DNA of 35,749 nt from Alphaproteobacteria bacterium (GTDB taxonomy: Bacteria; Pseudomonadota; Alphaproteobacteria; UBA2966): positions 1 to 35,749 of the forward strand of contig JASLXG010000003.1 of assembly GCA_030740435.1 (NCBI GenBank), in the 5' to 3' direction. The first letter of the stretch is position 1. Each line of letters begins with the position of its first letter. The notes beneath the pieces are model-generated. The model was not told the origin of the DNA. It did no database searches and saw nothing but the letters and a program-made list of their open reading frames with translations. Both the position numbers and the translations under genes were made by a program. Positions 1 to 7,576 of this stretch are shown here, in pieces.

Positions 1-305
1 CCCGGTTTGTAAACGAAATTGTCCAGGGTGACATCGGAATCGGGTCCGATGGTCAGCTTGGTTTCGTCCTTGAAAGTGATTTCCGTCGCACTGGCCGAAC
101 CGGTGCTGATCTTTTCGTTTTGGTAAACCTGGTCCTTCAGGGCGATTTTGCGGACCTTGCTTTGCAGCGCCCCGCTGACCTGATTGACCACCTTGCCGGC
201 ATTGCCCACGCCGGTCTGCGCAAACGAAATTGTCGGTGACAAGACGAGCGCCAGCCCCATAAGGCTGCTCAGCGCGCGCCAGAAAATTGAGTGGCGCCCA
301 GACAC
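1..305 (-). CDS. FecR-domain secreted protein, N-terminal part (runs off window start)
   Basis: An open frame starts at GTG 303-305 on the minus strand, with a GGGAGG ribosome binding site about 7 nt upstream, and runs to base 1 without a stop (about 101 codons visible). The first ~30 residues form a signal peptide: a basic start, a hydrophobic LMGLALVLSP core, then a likely SFAQ cleavage site. The mature part reads like a FecR domain: a glycine/valine-rich opening, a segment containing KISTGSASATEITFKD, then TKLTIGPDSDVTLDNFVY. FecR domains occur in periplasmic proteins, including anti-sigma regulators and stand-alone forms. The C-terminus is outside the window, so the subtype cannot be judged. 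The 234 bp upstream (306-539) is AT-rich, holds no gene I can support, and probably contains this gene's promoter. Confidence 0.75.
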   Translation of the reverse strand, partial: MSGRHSIFWRALSSLMGLALVLSPTISFAQTGVGNAGKVVNQVSGALQSKVRKIALKDQVYQNEKISTGSASATEITFKDETKLTIGPDSDVTLDNFVYKP

Positions 306-539
306 GGTGATCCCTCCCAGATGCTAGCTTCCAGATTCTCAATACACAATTTTGCTTGAAAACACAAACCTTTATGGATTTTTTTTGACTCTTTTCGCCA
401 GCATCTTCGGGAGTTCGAAAAAAGCTGTTGTACCCGGTTTCGCACTCCAAAATAATCGATATCATGGGTCGGAAAGGTCATCCAGGCGCAAGATGTTGTG
501 TTTCGCCGCCCGGGTGATTTTGCCGAATCGTACCAGTGT

Positions 540-1229
540 CTACAGAGTCAAGCTGCCGCCCGGCGACAAGACCTCGACCCGGCCGCGCTTGACGGCGGCG
601 GAAAATTCACTGGCGTCGGGGGCCAGCACCGGGAAGGTGGCGAAGTGCATGGGCACCACGATGTCGAGTTCGAGAAACTCGTTGCAGGCCAGGGCGGCGG
701 TCTCCGGTGACATGGTGAAATGGCCACCGATGGGCAACAAGCCGACCGTCGGAGCGTGGATTTTCTGGATCAGGGCCATGTCGGAAAAGACGTCCGTATC
801 GCCGGCATGGTAGACCGCCTGGCCTTCGGCCTTGATGACGAAGCCGGTGCATTCACCGAGGTAGATCGGCATGCCGTCGCGCCGCGTGCTGGAGGAATGC
901 ACGGCCCGCACCATGGATATCGAGAGCCCGTCCAGCGTCGCCGTGCCGCCGATGTTCATGCTCAAACAGTTTTCCACGCCCTGGGCCCCGAGCCAGGAGC
1001 AGATCTCGGCAATGGCGACCACCTGGGCCCCATGGCGGCCGGCCAGGTCGACGGTGTCGCCGACGTGATCATCGTGGCCATGGCTGACGAGAATCAGGTC
1101 GATGTCTTGCAGCGCCTCGACGGCACCCGGCGGCGCCAGCGGATTGGCGCTGAGATAGGGGTCGATCAGCAGGTTCTTGCCGGCCGCCTCGAGGCGTACC
1201 GCGGAATGTCCCAGCCATTGGATTTCCAT
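540..1229 (-). CDS. UPF0173-type metal-dependent hydrolase (metallo-beta-lactamase fold)
   Basis: This 229-aa protein has the full length and motif order of the UPF0173 family. It opens with MEIQWLGHSAVRLE, has the zinc-binding SHGHDDH motif (His50, His52, Asp53, His55), a YHAGDTDVF motif (metal-bridging Asp), then LLPIGGHFTMSP and a late PMHFATFP histidine. The fold is that of metallo-beta-lactamase hydrolases. The physiological substrate of UPF0173 proteins is not settled, so no specific reaction is claimed. The start is well supported by a GGGAGAAAGAG ribosome binding site just before ATG 1227-1229. It lies downstream of the pentapeptide-repeat gene on the same strand with a ~146 bp gap, so it may be a separate unit. 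Confidence 0.88.
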   Translation of the reverse strand: MEIQWLGHSAVRLEAAGKNLLIDPYLSANPLAPPGAVEALQDIDLILVSHGHDDHVGDTVDLAGRHGAQVVAIAEICSWLGAQGVENCLSMNIGGTATLDGLSISMVRAVHSSSTRRDGMPIYLGECTGFVIKAEGQAVYHAGDTDVFSDMALIQKIHAPTVGLLPIGGHFTMSPETAALACNEFLELDIVVPMHFATFPVLAPDASEFSAAVKRGRVEVLSPGGSLTL

Positions 1230-1375
1230 CTCTTTCTCCCTTGTCTGTTCCTGTTAAGCCGCTTGGCCGCGAGTAACAACCCGCCCGGCCACCCGCACCC
1301 CCAATTCGCCTCCTATGCTTGGCGCAGCATGATCGCCAACTGGCTCTGGCGAAAGGGCTTCGATTCCTGCCTCGT

Positions 1376-2611
1376 TCACCTTGCCGCTTTGGGCTTCTCG
1401 CCGTTCGGGTCCGCCTCGGGCAGGCGCCAACCGAACGGCAGGGTGGCGCCCTCGGTGATGGCCTGGCTCAGGTCGGTACCCCTGAGCCGGGCGCCGGCCA
1501 GATTGGCGCCGGAGAGGTCGCTGCGCATCTCGCCGGTGGTGGTGCCGGAGCGGTCCCGGATTTCGGTTGCGCCCAGCACCGCGTTGCTTAAATCGGCGCC
1601 ACTGAGGTTGGCCTTGCACAGCCGGCTGCCACTCAGGTCGGCGGCGGAGAGATTGGCGTGTTTGAGGTTGGCTTCGCTGAAATCAACCATCTTCAAGGTA
1701 CAGCCCGAGAAGTCACAGTTCGCCAACACGGTGCTCTGCATGCTGGCGCCGCTGAGGTCCAGGCCGGCGAAGACGACGTTCGGGAAACTCTGGCCATCGA
1801 GCACCGTGCGCTCGCCCTCGGCGCCGAAGCTGTCGACCCACTCGCGATGCCGTTGGATGGTCTGCTGCACGTCCTGGGATAGGTTCTCGACATAGGTCAC
1901 GACCCGGGCCTGGTCGAGATTGGCGTGATCGAGGTCGACATCGACCAGGATGGTGCCGACGATCTCGGCGCCGCGCAGGTTGGTGCCCTGAACCTTGGCC
2001 CCTTGCAACCGGGCGCCGCTGAGATTGGTTTTTTCCAGGTTCGAGCCGCTCAGATCGGCACCTGCCAAATCGGCGCCCATGAGGTTCGAACCGGTCAGGT
2101 TGGCGCCCTTGAGGTTAGCGCCGTTCAGCACCGCACCATCGAGATCGGCCTGGGCGATGCTGGCGTTTTCCAGGGCCGCGTCCGAGAGGTCGGCGGCGGC
2201 CATGCGCTGGCGCCGCTTGATCAGATCCCCCTTGCCGCCCTCGCCCTTGGATATCTCGCCGCTGGTCAGCAGCAGCGATCCCTTGCGCAGATCGGCACCA
2301 TCGAGGTTGGCCAGGGTCAAGTTGGCGCCGCGCAACTGGGCGCCGCGCAGATCGGCGCCACTGAGGTTGGCTTCGCGCAGGTCGGCACGTTCCAAGGTGG
2401 CGCCGAAGAGGTCGGCCTCGGAAAGGTCGGCCTCTCTGAGGACGCAACGCTGCAGGTCGATGCCGGTCAGGATGGCGCCCTTGAGATTGATGCCGGGCAG
2501 TTTGATGCCGGCCAGTACCTGATGGGCCAAATTGGCACGCTGCCCGCCGCGCCGGCCGTGTATCCAAAGCTGGTGCTTCTTGATGATGTCGACGAATTCG
2601 GCTGGCGTCAT
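1376..2611 (-). CDS. Pentapeptide-repeat protein
   Basis: About 411 aa made largely of A(D/N)LXX pentapeptides (ADLSEADLFGATLERADL and so on), predicting a long right-handed quadrilateral beta-helix. The repeats come in blocks. A lysine-rich linker (around residues 110-135) and a second linker (around 235-275) interrupt them. The N-terminus (EFVDIIKKHQLWI...GQRANL) is a helical cap, and a related motif (DVQQTIQRHREWV...GERTVL) recurs in the second linker. I see no signal peptide or membrane segment. The start is ambiguous: ATG 2609-2611 (MTPAEF) gives a clean cap; an in-frame ATG at 2653 would add 14 residues, and the AGAGGAGG site lies about 17 nt upstream of 2611. Function cannot be read from the repeats; known family members include DNA-gyrase-protecting mimics and scaffolds. 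Confidence 0.85.
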   Translation of the reverse strand: MTPAEFVDIIKKHQLWIHGRRGGQRANLAHQVLAGIKLPGINLKGAILTGIDLQRCVLREADLSEADLFGATLERADLREANLSGADLRGAQLRGANLTLANLDGADLRKGSLLLTSGEISKGEGGKGDLIKRRQRMAAADLSDAALENASIAQADLDGAVLNGANLKGANLTGSNLMGADLAGADLSGSNLEKTNLSGARLQGAKVQGTNLRGAEIVGTILVDVDLDHANLDQARVVTYVENLSQDVQQTIQRHREWVDSFGAEGERTVLDGQSFPNVVFAGLDLSGASMQSTVLANCDFSGCTLKMVDFSEANLKHANLSAADLSGSRLCKANLSGADLSNAVLGATEIRDRSGTTTGEMRSDLSGANLAGARLRGTDLSQAITEGATLPFGWRLPEADPNGEKPKAAR

Positions 2612-2689
2612 GGTCAGGCCACCATCGGCCTCCTCTATTGGGCAACTTAGCATATCCGCCGCCCAATGGCAGCATTTGGTTCGCGATTC

Positions 2690-4456
2690 CTATCGCTTTT
2701 CTAGTGCTGCCAGGGCCCTGTCGAGTTCCGCCGCCACGGCCAGCCAGTCGCCGGCAGCGGTTTGGCGAAACAGCCGCATGGTCGGGTACCAGGGCGAATC
2801 CGGGCGTTCCTCCTGCCAGCGCCAATCGGCCGTGTTGTGCAGCAACAACCAGGTCGGGCAGCCCAGCGCCCCGGCCAGATGGGGCACCGAGGTGTCGGTG
2901 CTGATGACCAGGTCGAGCGCCGCCAGCGCCGCCGCGGTGTCGGCGAAGCTTTCCAGGTGCGGTGCCAGATCGACGAAGGCGCCGGTTTCGGCCAGCACTT
3001 CGAGGTCAGCTGGCGGCGCCGTGAGGGTGAGGCCGAAAAAGTTCAGCCCAAAGCGGCCGGCCAGCGGCGCCAGCAGCTCGACCGGGCAGGTCCGCAGGCG
3101 GTTGACCGGGTTTTCGGCATTGCCCGACCAGCAAAGCCCCACCTTGATGCCATCTCCGGCCTTCAGCGCCTGCTCCAGCTTGCCCGCCGCCGGCCGTGGC
3201 GGCCAGAGGTAGGGCACCTGCGCGGGGATGCTGTCGAGCGTCGTGGCGAAGATGCCGGGCAGGCTGAGCAGCGGTACGTGGAGATCGAAATCGGGCAGCT
3301 CGTCGGCCGGCGTCACCACCGCGTCGAGGCCCGGGCAGGTGGCCAGCAGGGCGGCCAGCGAGACCGGTGAGAGCAGCGTCAGCCGTTCCACCCGGGACCG
3401 GGCCAGGGCCAGATAACGCACGAACTGCAGCGCGTCGCCGAAGCCCTGCTCGCAGTGCACCAGCAGGTGGCCGGCGAAGGCCCGGCCGTCCCAGGGCGCC
3501 GCCGGCGACAGCCGGCTGGGACCGTCGGGACAGTCGAAGCGGTATTCGTAGCCTGGCCAGGCCTCGGCGTACTCGCCGCGGCGCAAGTGGATGAGGGCGA
3601 CGTTGAAGTGGGCCTCGGGGCGTTCGGGATCGAGCTCGAAGACGCGGTCGTAGGCCGCCAGGCAGTCGGCGTCGCGGCCCTGGCGCTCGAGCGAATCGGC
3701 AAGGCGGAAGGCCGCTTCGACGTTGTCGGGCCGGCGCGCCACGGCTTGGCGGAAAAGTGCCTCGCCGCCCTTCAGGTCGTCGGCCTCGAGGCGCAGGCCA
3801 CCGAGCCGGCAGAGCGCGCGCGCGTCCTCGGGTTGCTCTTCGGCAAGGTCCCGGAAAAGCGCCTCCGCCTGCTCGTGCCGGCCGCTGTCGGCCAGCGTCG
3901 CGGCCAGGGCATGGCGGGCGTCGAGGTGGCCGGGATCGGCTGCCATCACGGTTTTCAAATGCCGCTCGGCCTTGGCCAAAAGGCCGGTGTTGGCGGCATG
4001 GACGCCGGCGATCAGGTTGGCCACCGGCCGCCCCGGCTCCAGCGCCAGCGCGCGCTCGGCTGCCTGGGCCGCCTGCTCCGGCCGGTCGGCCATCTCGAAA
4101 GCCGTGGCCAGCGCCGTCAGGGCGTCGGCCCGGATCTCCTGGGGCGCCCTGTCGGCCTCTTGCATCAGCGCCTGCAAGTCCTCGAAGGCGCCGCGATCCG
4201 CCAGCAGCCGGGCCAGTCGGGTCCAGAGATCGGTCAGCGCCACACCGGCCGCCAGGGCGCGCCGGTAAAGGGCCTCGGCGGCGGCGGTCTGGCCGGTCTC
4301 CTGCAGCGCCCGGCCGTGGAAGTAAAAGAGTTCGGGCAACGCCTCGGCGTGTTCGCTCAGCGCCGCCAGCAAGGGCAGCGCCGCGCCGTGGTCACCGGCC
4401 TCGCTCAGCGCCAGGGCGCGTTCGAAGAGTGCCTGTTGATCGCCGCTCTCTGCCAT
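2690..4456 (-). CDS. TPR protein with C-terminal glycosyltransferase-like domain
   Basis: About 588 aa. The first ~270 residues are tetratricopeptide repeats with the usual A/G/Y spacing (for example ALFERALALSEAGDHGAAL, AEALYRRALAAG, AHFNVALIHLRRGEYAEAW). After GYEYRF comes a GT-B-like domain. Its marks are HCEQGFGDALQFVRY, a central IKVGLCWSGN strand, DLVISTDTSVPHLAGALG (typical of the nucleotide-sugar site of heptosyltransferase-like enzymes) and a terminal DWRWQEERPDSPWYPTMRLFRQ. TPR-glycosyltransferases of this layout modify proteins or glycans in alphaproteobacteria; in Caulobacter a TPR-glycosyltransferase, FlmG, acts on flagellin. The start ATG 4454-4456 (MAESGD) is preferred because the longer frame would run into the divergent gene at 4572. 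It is upstream of the pentapeptide gene on the same strand (78 bp gap). Confidence 0.85.
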   Translation of the reverse strand: MAESGDQQALFERALALSEAGDHGAALPLLAALSEHAEALPELFYFHGRALQETGQTAAAEALYRRALAAGVALTDLWTRLARLLADRGAFEDLQALMQEADRAPQEIRADALTALATAFEMADRPEQAAQAAERALALEPGRPVANLIAGVHAANTGLLAKAERHLKTVMAADPGHLDARHALAATLADSGRHEQAEALFRDLAEEQPEDARALCRLGGLRLEADDLKGGEALFRQAVARRPDNVEAAFRLADSLERQGRDADCLAAYDRVFELDPERPEAHFNVALIHLRRGEYAEAWPGYEYRFDCPDGPSRLSPAAPWDGRAFAGHLLVHCEQGFGDALQFVRYLALARSRVERLTLLSPVSLAALLATCPGLDAVVTPADELPDFDLHVPLLSLPGIFATTLDSIPAQVPYLWPPRPAAGKLEQALKAGDGIKVGLCWSGNAENPVNRLRTCPVELLAPLAGRFGLNFFGLTLTAPPADLEVLAETGAFVDLAPHLESFADTAAALAALDLVISTDTSVPHLAGALGCPTWLLLHNTADWRWQEERPDSPWYPTMRLFRQTAAGDWLAVAAELDRALAALEKR

Positions 4457-4571
4457 CGCCGCCAGAATACGGAACCCCACGGGGGTCGCCAAGGGCGGCT
4501 CTTCACCTGGGACCCGGAATGGCCTATGAGGGAGAGCAGCGAAAGAAGGGCGGCCATTCAGGGAGCGGACC

Positions 4572-5207
4572 ATGATCTATGAACTCAGGGCCTACACCGT
4601 CGTGCCCGGCCGGGCGCCGGACCTCGTCAAGCTTTCAGCCGATGTCGGCCGGCCCATCCGGGGCAACGACTACGGCACCCTCGAGGGCTATTGGCTGAGC
4701 GAGTTCGGGCCCCTCAACCAGGTCGTCCATCTCTGGAGCCACGCCGATCTCAACGCCCGCCAAGACGCCCGCGCCCGGCTGGGCCAAAACAAGGCCTGGA
4801 CCAGCGACTTCATTCCCCAGGCTTTGCCCCTGATCCAGAAGCAGGAAATCAAGCTGATGACGGCGGTCAAGCCGCTGAATGCGCCGACCAGCCAGGGCAA
4901 CGTCTACGAATACCGCTACTACCGGGCCAAAACCGGCAAGGTCAGGGAATTCGCCGATATCCTGCATGGCGCCTTTCCCGTGCGCGAAAAGTATTCGCCC
5001 AACGTCGGCCTCTGGATCAGCGAGGCCGGCCAGCCCAACGGGGTCTCCCATATGTGGGTCTACGAAAGCCTCAATCAGCGCTTCGAGGCGCGCGCTGCCG
5101 CCATGCAGGACAAGGAATGGCAGGCGGCGCTGGGACAGGCGGGCCCGCTGCTCGAAGAGATGCATTCGATGATCCTGCTGCCGGTCGGCTTCTCGCCCAT
5201 GCAGTGA
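4572..5207 (+). CDS. NIPSNAP family protein
   Basis: 211 aa containing two related halves of the NIPSNAP ferredoxin-like fold: MIYELRAYTVVPGRAPDLVKL at the start, and NVYEYRYYRAKTGKVREF at about residue 110. Each half is followed by a G-x-W strand (LEGYWLSEFGPLNQVVHLW and VGLWISEAGQPNGVSHMW). There is no signal peptide. NIPSNAP proteins are small dimeric alpha/beta-barrel proteins of uncertain reaction, often found in bacterial catabolic operons. The start has a GGGAGCGG ribosome binding site. It is the first gene of a + strand operon; the next gene begins 9 nt after its stop. The 115 bp between it and the divergent TPR gene should hold the operon promoter. Confidence 0.88.
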   Translation: MIYELRAYTVVPGRAPDLVKLSADVGRPIRGNDYGTLEGYWLSEFGPLNQVVHLWSHADLNARQDARARLGQNKAWTSDFIPQALPLIQKQEIKLMTAVKPLNAPTSQGNVYEYRYYRAKTGKVREFADILHGAFPVREKYSPNVGLWISEAGQPNGVSHMWVYESLNQRFEARAAAMQDKEWQAALGQAGPLLEEMHSMILLPVGFSPMQ

Positions 5208-5216
5208 GCGAGCCCC

Positions 5217-6389
5217 ATGCCGCGCATCGAAAAGATCGAATGCTTTTTCCTGCGTTATCCGTACCCTGAGGACATCCGCTATGTCTATTCGGGCGGGCGC
5301 TGCGACAACATGGATGCGGCCCTGGTGCGGGTGACCTGCGACAACGGCGAGACCGGCCTGGGCGAAATCACCCACGGCCAGTTCACCTATGAGCCCATCC
5401 CCGGCCTGGTGGCCCATTTCGAACGCCTGCTCAAGGGGCATGAGCTGGGCGACATCAACCGGGCCTGGGAGTTGATGTACGGCTCCAGTATTTTCTGGAA
5501 CCGCGAGGGCCTGGGCATCGGCGTCATGGGCGGTATCGACCTGGCGCTGCATGACGCGCTGGGCAAGACGCTGGGCCTGCCGGTCTGGCAATTGCTCGGC
5601 GGCCGGGCCCGCAACGACGTCCGCATCTACGCCAGCAACGGGCTTTTCGACCAAGTAGAGCCGCTCATTGCCGACGCCCGCCGGGCCCAGGCCCGGGGCT
5701 TCGACGCCTACAAGATGCGCGTGGTCAGGCCCGAAGCGACGCCGCCGCTGGTGGCGGCCTTTCGCGAGACATTTGCTGACGACCTCGACTTGGCTGTGGA
5801 TGCCGTGCAGGGCTCGTGCGCCGTGCCCTGGCCGCAGGGCCTGGTCAAGCGCCTGGCCCGGGCCCTCGAGCCCTGCGACCTGATGTGGCTCGAGGAGCCC
5901 TGCCGCGTGGAGAACATCGAGGGCTATCGTGAACTCAGGCGGGCCACCAGCCTGACCGTGGCCGGTGCCGAGAGCATCCCCACGGCGCGCGCCTTCAAGC
6001 CCTATCTGGAGGCCGAGGCCTTCGGCCTGGTGCAGTTCGACATCGCCACCTCGGGTTTCAGCGAGGGCCGCCGTATCGCCGCCCTGGCGGCGCTGCATCA
6101 GAAACCCGTCGGCATCCACTCCTGGGGCAGCCAGGTCAGCATCATGGCCGGAATACACATGGCCATCGCCACGGCCAACGTGGCGATCACGGAATTCTGT
6201 TTCATGGACCATCCGCTCAACGAACGCCTGGCCCTGGCAGCGCTGGAAATCAGCAACGGCCGCGTGGCGGCGCCCCAGGCGCCGGGCCTGGGCGTCGTCT
6301 TCGACCCGGCCCTGGCGGACGAGTTTCCCTACGTGCCCGGAACCAACACCATGATCCTCACCGACCAGACCGACATGCGGCTGACTTGA
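5217..6389 (+). CDS. Mandelate racemase/muconate lactonizing-type enzyme (enolase superfamily)
   Basis: 390 aa, full length for the mandelate racemase subgroup. It has an N-terminal capping domain, then a beta-barrel with a KMR motif (Lys166-Arg168; KxK or KxR is the usual first base region). Metal ligands are Asp195 (LAVDAVQGS), Glu226 (MWLEEPC) and Glu252 (VAGAESI). A His301 (GIHSWGSQ) and Asp275 (VQFDIATSG) match the second-side His-Asp dyad. Known members abstract the alpha proton of a carboxylate, giving racemisation or dehydration of sugar acids; the exact substrate cannot be told from sequence. It is second in the operon, and its TGA stop overlaps the ATG of the dehydrogenase by one base (TGATG). 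Confidence 0.88.
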   Translation: MPRIEKIECFFLRYPYPEDIRYVYSGGRCDNMDAALVRVTCDNGETGLGEITHGQFTYEPIPGLVAHFERLLKGHELGDINRAWELMYGSSIFWNREGLGIGVMGGIDLALHDALGKTLGLPVWQLLGGRARNDVRIYASNGLFDQVEPLIADARRAQARGFDAYKMRVVRPEATPPLVAAFRETFADDLDLAVDAVQGSCAVPWPQGLVKRLARALEPCDLMWLEEPCRVENIEGYRELRRATSLTVAGAESIPTARAFKPYLEAEAFGLVQFDIATSGFSEGRRIAALAALHQKPVGIHSWGSQVSIMAGIHMAIATANVAITEFCFMDHPLNERLALAALEISNGRVAAPQAPGLGVVFDPALADEFPYVPGTNTMILTDQTDMRLT

Positions 6390-7576
6390 TGACGGGCCAG
6401 CCCATCGAGTCCTTTGGGCTGCGCCGGGTGCCGGAGATTTTCTTCGGCCCCGGTCGGGCCGGTGAAATCGCCCGGGACGCGGCCGAGATGGCCGAGGCCG
6501 GGCCCATCGTGCTCATCACCGATGCCGCACTTTTCGATCTCGGCCTGGCCGGACCGCTGGTCGCCGCGCTCGAAGACGGCGGTGCCCAGGTCGGGGTGTT
6601 CAGCGAATTCGCCGGCGAGCCCAAGCAAAAAGAAGTCGAGGCGGCCACGGATTTCCTGCGCCGCCAGGGCGCCGGCCTGGCCATTTGTCTCGGCGGCGGC
6701 TCGGCCATGGACCTGGGCAAGGTGGCGGCCGCCGTGGCGCTCGGCGATCTCGGCCCGGCAGCCTATGCCATGAAGGGCGAGAAGCTGCCGGCGCGCCGGC
6801 TGCCCTGCATCTGCATCCCGACCACGGCCGGTACCGGATCCGAGCTATCGTCCACCAACATCTTCTCCAGCCCGGCCGGCCGCAAGGTCTGGGTCTGGGG
6901 CAGCGAGACCAAGCCCGGGCGGGTGATTCTGGACCCCGAACTCACACTCACCCTGTCGCCCGCTCTCACCGCCTGGACCGGCCTCGATGCCTTCGTTCAT
7001 GCCCTCGAGGCCTGCACCAACGTCTACCGCCACGCCGGCAACGATATCTACGCCCACCGCGCGCTGGAACTGGTGGCCGGATCACTGGAAGATGCCGTCA
7101 ATGGGCCCGACGACCTGGCGGCGCGGGGCCGCATGCTGCTGGGTGCCGCCTATGCCGGCATGGCCATCGACAATTGTTCGGCCGGCCTGGCCCATAACTT
7201 GAGCCATGCGCTGGCCGCCCTGGCGCCGGTGCAGCATGGCCTGGCCACGGCCTTGGGGCTGGAGGTGGTGCTGGGCTGGCAGGCCAAGTTCGACACTCCC
7301 GGCAGCGCCCCCTTCGCCGCCGCCGCCCGGGCTTGCGGGCTGGGGGCCGACGCCGGCGCCCTGGTCGAATGGTACGGCGACTGGCTGACGCGATGTGGCG
7401 TCAAGCGTGAGCTGCCGGCGGCCTTCGCCGCCTTTTCGCCGGCCGAACTGGCGGCCGAGATGAGCGCGCCCGAAACCATCGGCATCCGCCGTTCCTCGGC
7501 CCGCGAGGCAACGGACGCCGACAGCGAGCGCTTCGCTGCCGCGCTGCTGGCCCTGGCGCCGGAGCCAGGGCCATGA
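6389..7576 (+). CDS. Iron-containing alcohol dehydrogenase / maleylacetate reductase-like
   Basis: 395 aa with the group III (iron-type) alcohol dehydrogenase layout. An N-terminal nucleotide-binding half contains GGGSAMDLGK, then CIPTTAGTGSE. Metal ligands fall in GLDAFVHALEAC (Asp and His), AHNLSHALA and PVQHG. The short SGRKVWVWG-type strand and overall length suit maleylacetate reductase or hydroxyacid/hydroxybutyrate-type oxidoreductases; substrate is open. I use ATG 6389, one base overlapping the stop of the upstream gene; a TTG one codon earlier is possible but unnecessary. Its stop overlaps the ATG of the next gene (ATGA), so the operon is translationally coupled. Likely role: NAD(P)-linked reduction or oxidation of the keto acid made by the neighbouring enolase-superfamily enzymes (inference). 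Confidence 0.85.
   Translation: MTGQPIESFGLRRVPEIFFGPGRAGEIARDAAEMAEAGPIVLITDAALFDLGLAGPLVAALEDGGAQVGVFSEFAGEPKQKEVEAATDFLRRQGAGLAICLGGGSAMDLGKVAAAVALGDLGPAAYAMKGEKLPARRLPCICIPTTAGTGSELSSTNIFSSPAGRKVWVWGSETKPGRVILDPELTLTLSPALTAWTGLDAFVHALEACTNVYRHAGNDIYAHRALELVAGSLEDAVNGPDDLAARGRMLLGAAYAGMAIDNCSAGLAHNLSHALAALAPVQHGLATALGLEVVLGWQAKFDTPGSAPFAAAARACGLGADAGALVEWYGDWLTRCGVKRELPAAFAAFSPAELAAEMSAPETIGIRRSSAREATDADSERFAAALLALAPEPGP

Noticed and set aside
269-481. 70-aa minus strand frame upstream of the FecR gene
   Set aside because: It overlaps the start of the FecR gene in another frame and has no recognisable content or ribosome binding site.
720-1895. Long + strand open frame (391 aa) across the UPF0173 and pentapeptide genes
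   Set aside because: Antisense to two genes with clear families; no motif of its own. High GC keeps antisense frames open.
1460-2520. Regular short DNA repeats that could suggest a CRISPR or tandem array
   Set aside because: The repeats are coding pentapeptide units with variable sequence and no constant spacers.
1925-2650. + strand frame with repeating Val-Gly/Gln-Ile units
   Set aside because: It is the mirror of the pentapeptide repeats on the minus strand; its repetition comes from them.
4635-6212. 525-aa minus strand open frame
   Set aside because: Antisense to NIPSNAP and the first enolase-superfamily gene, both with strong motifs and operon spacing.
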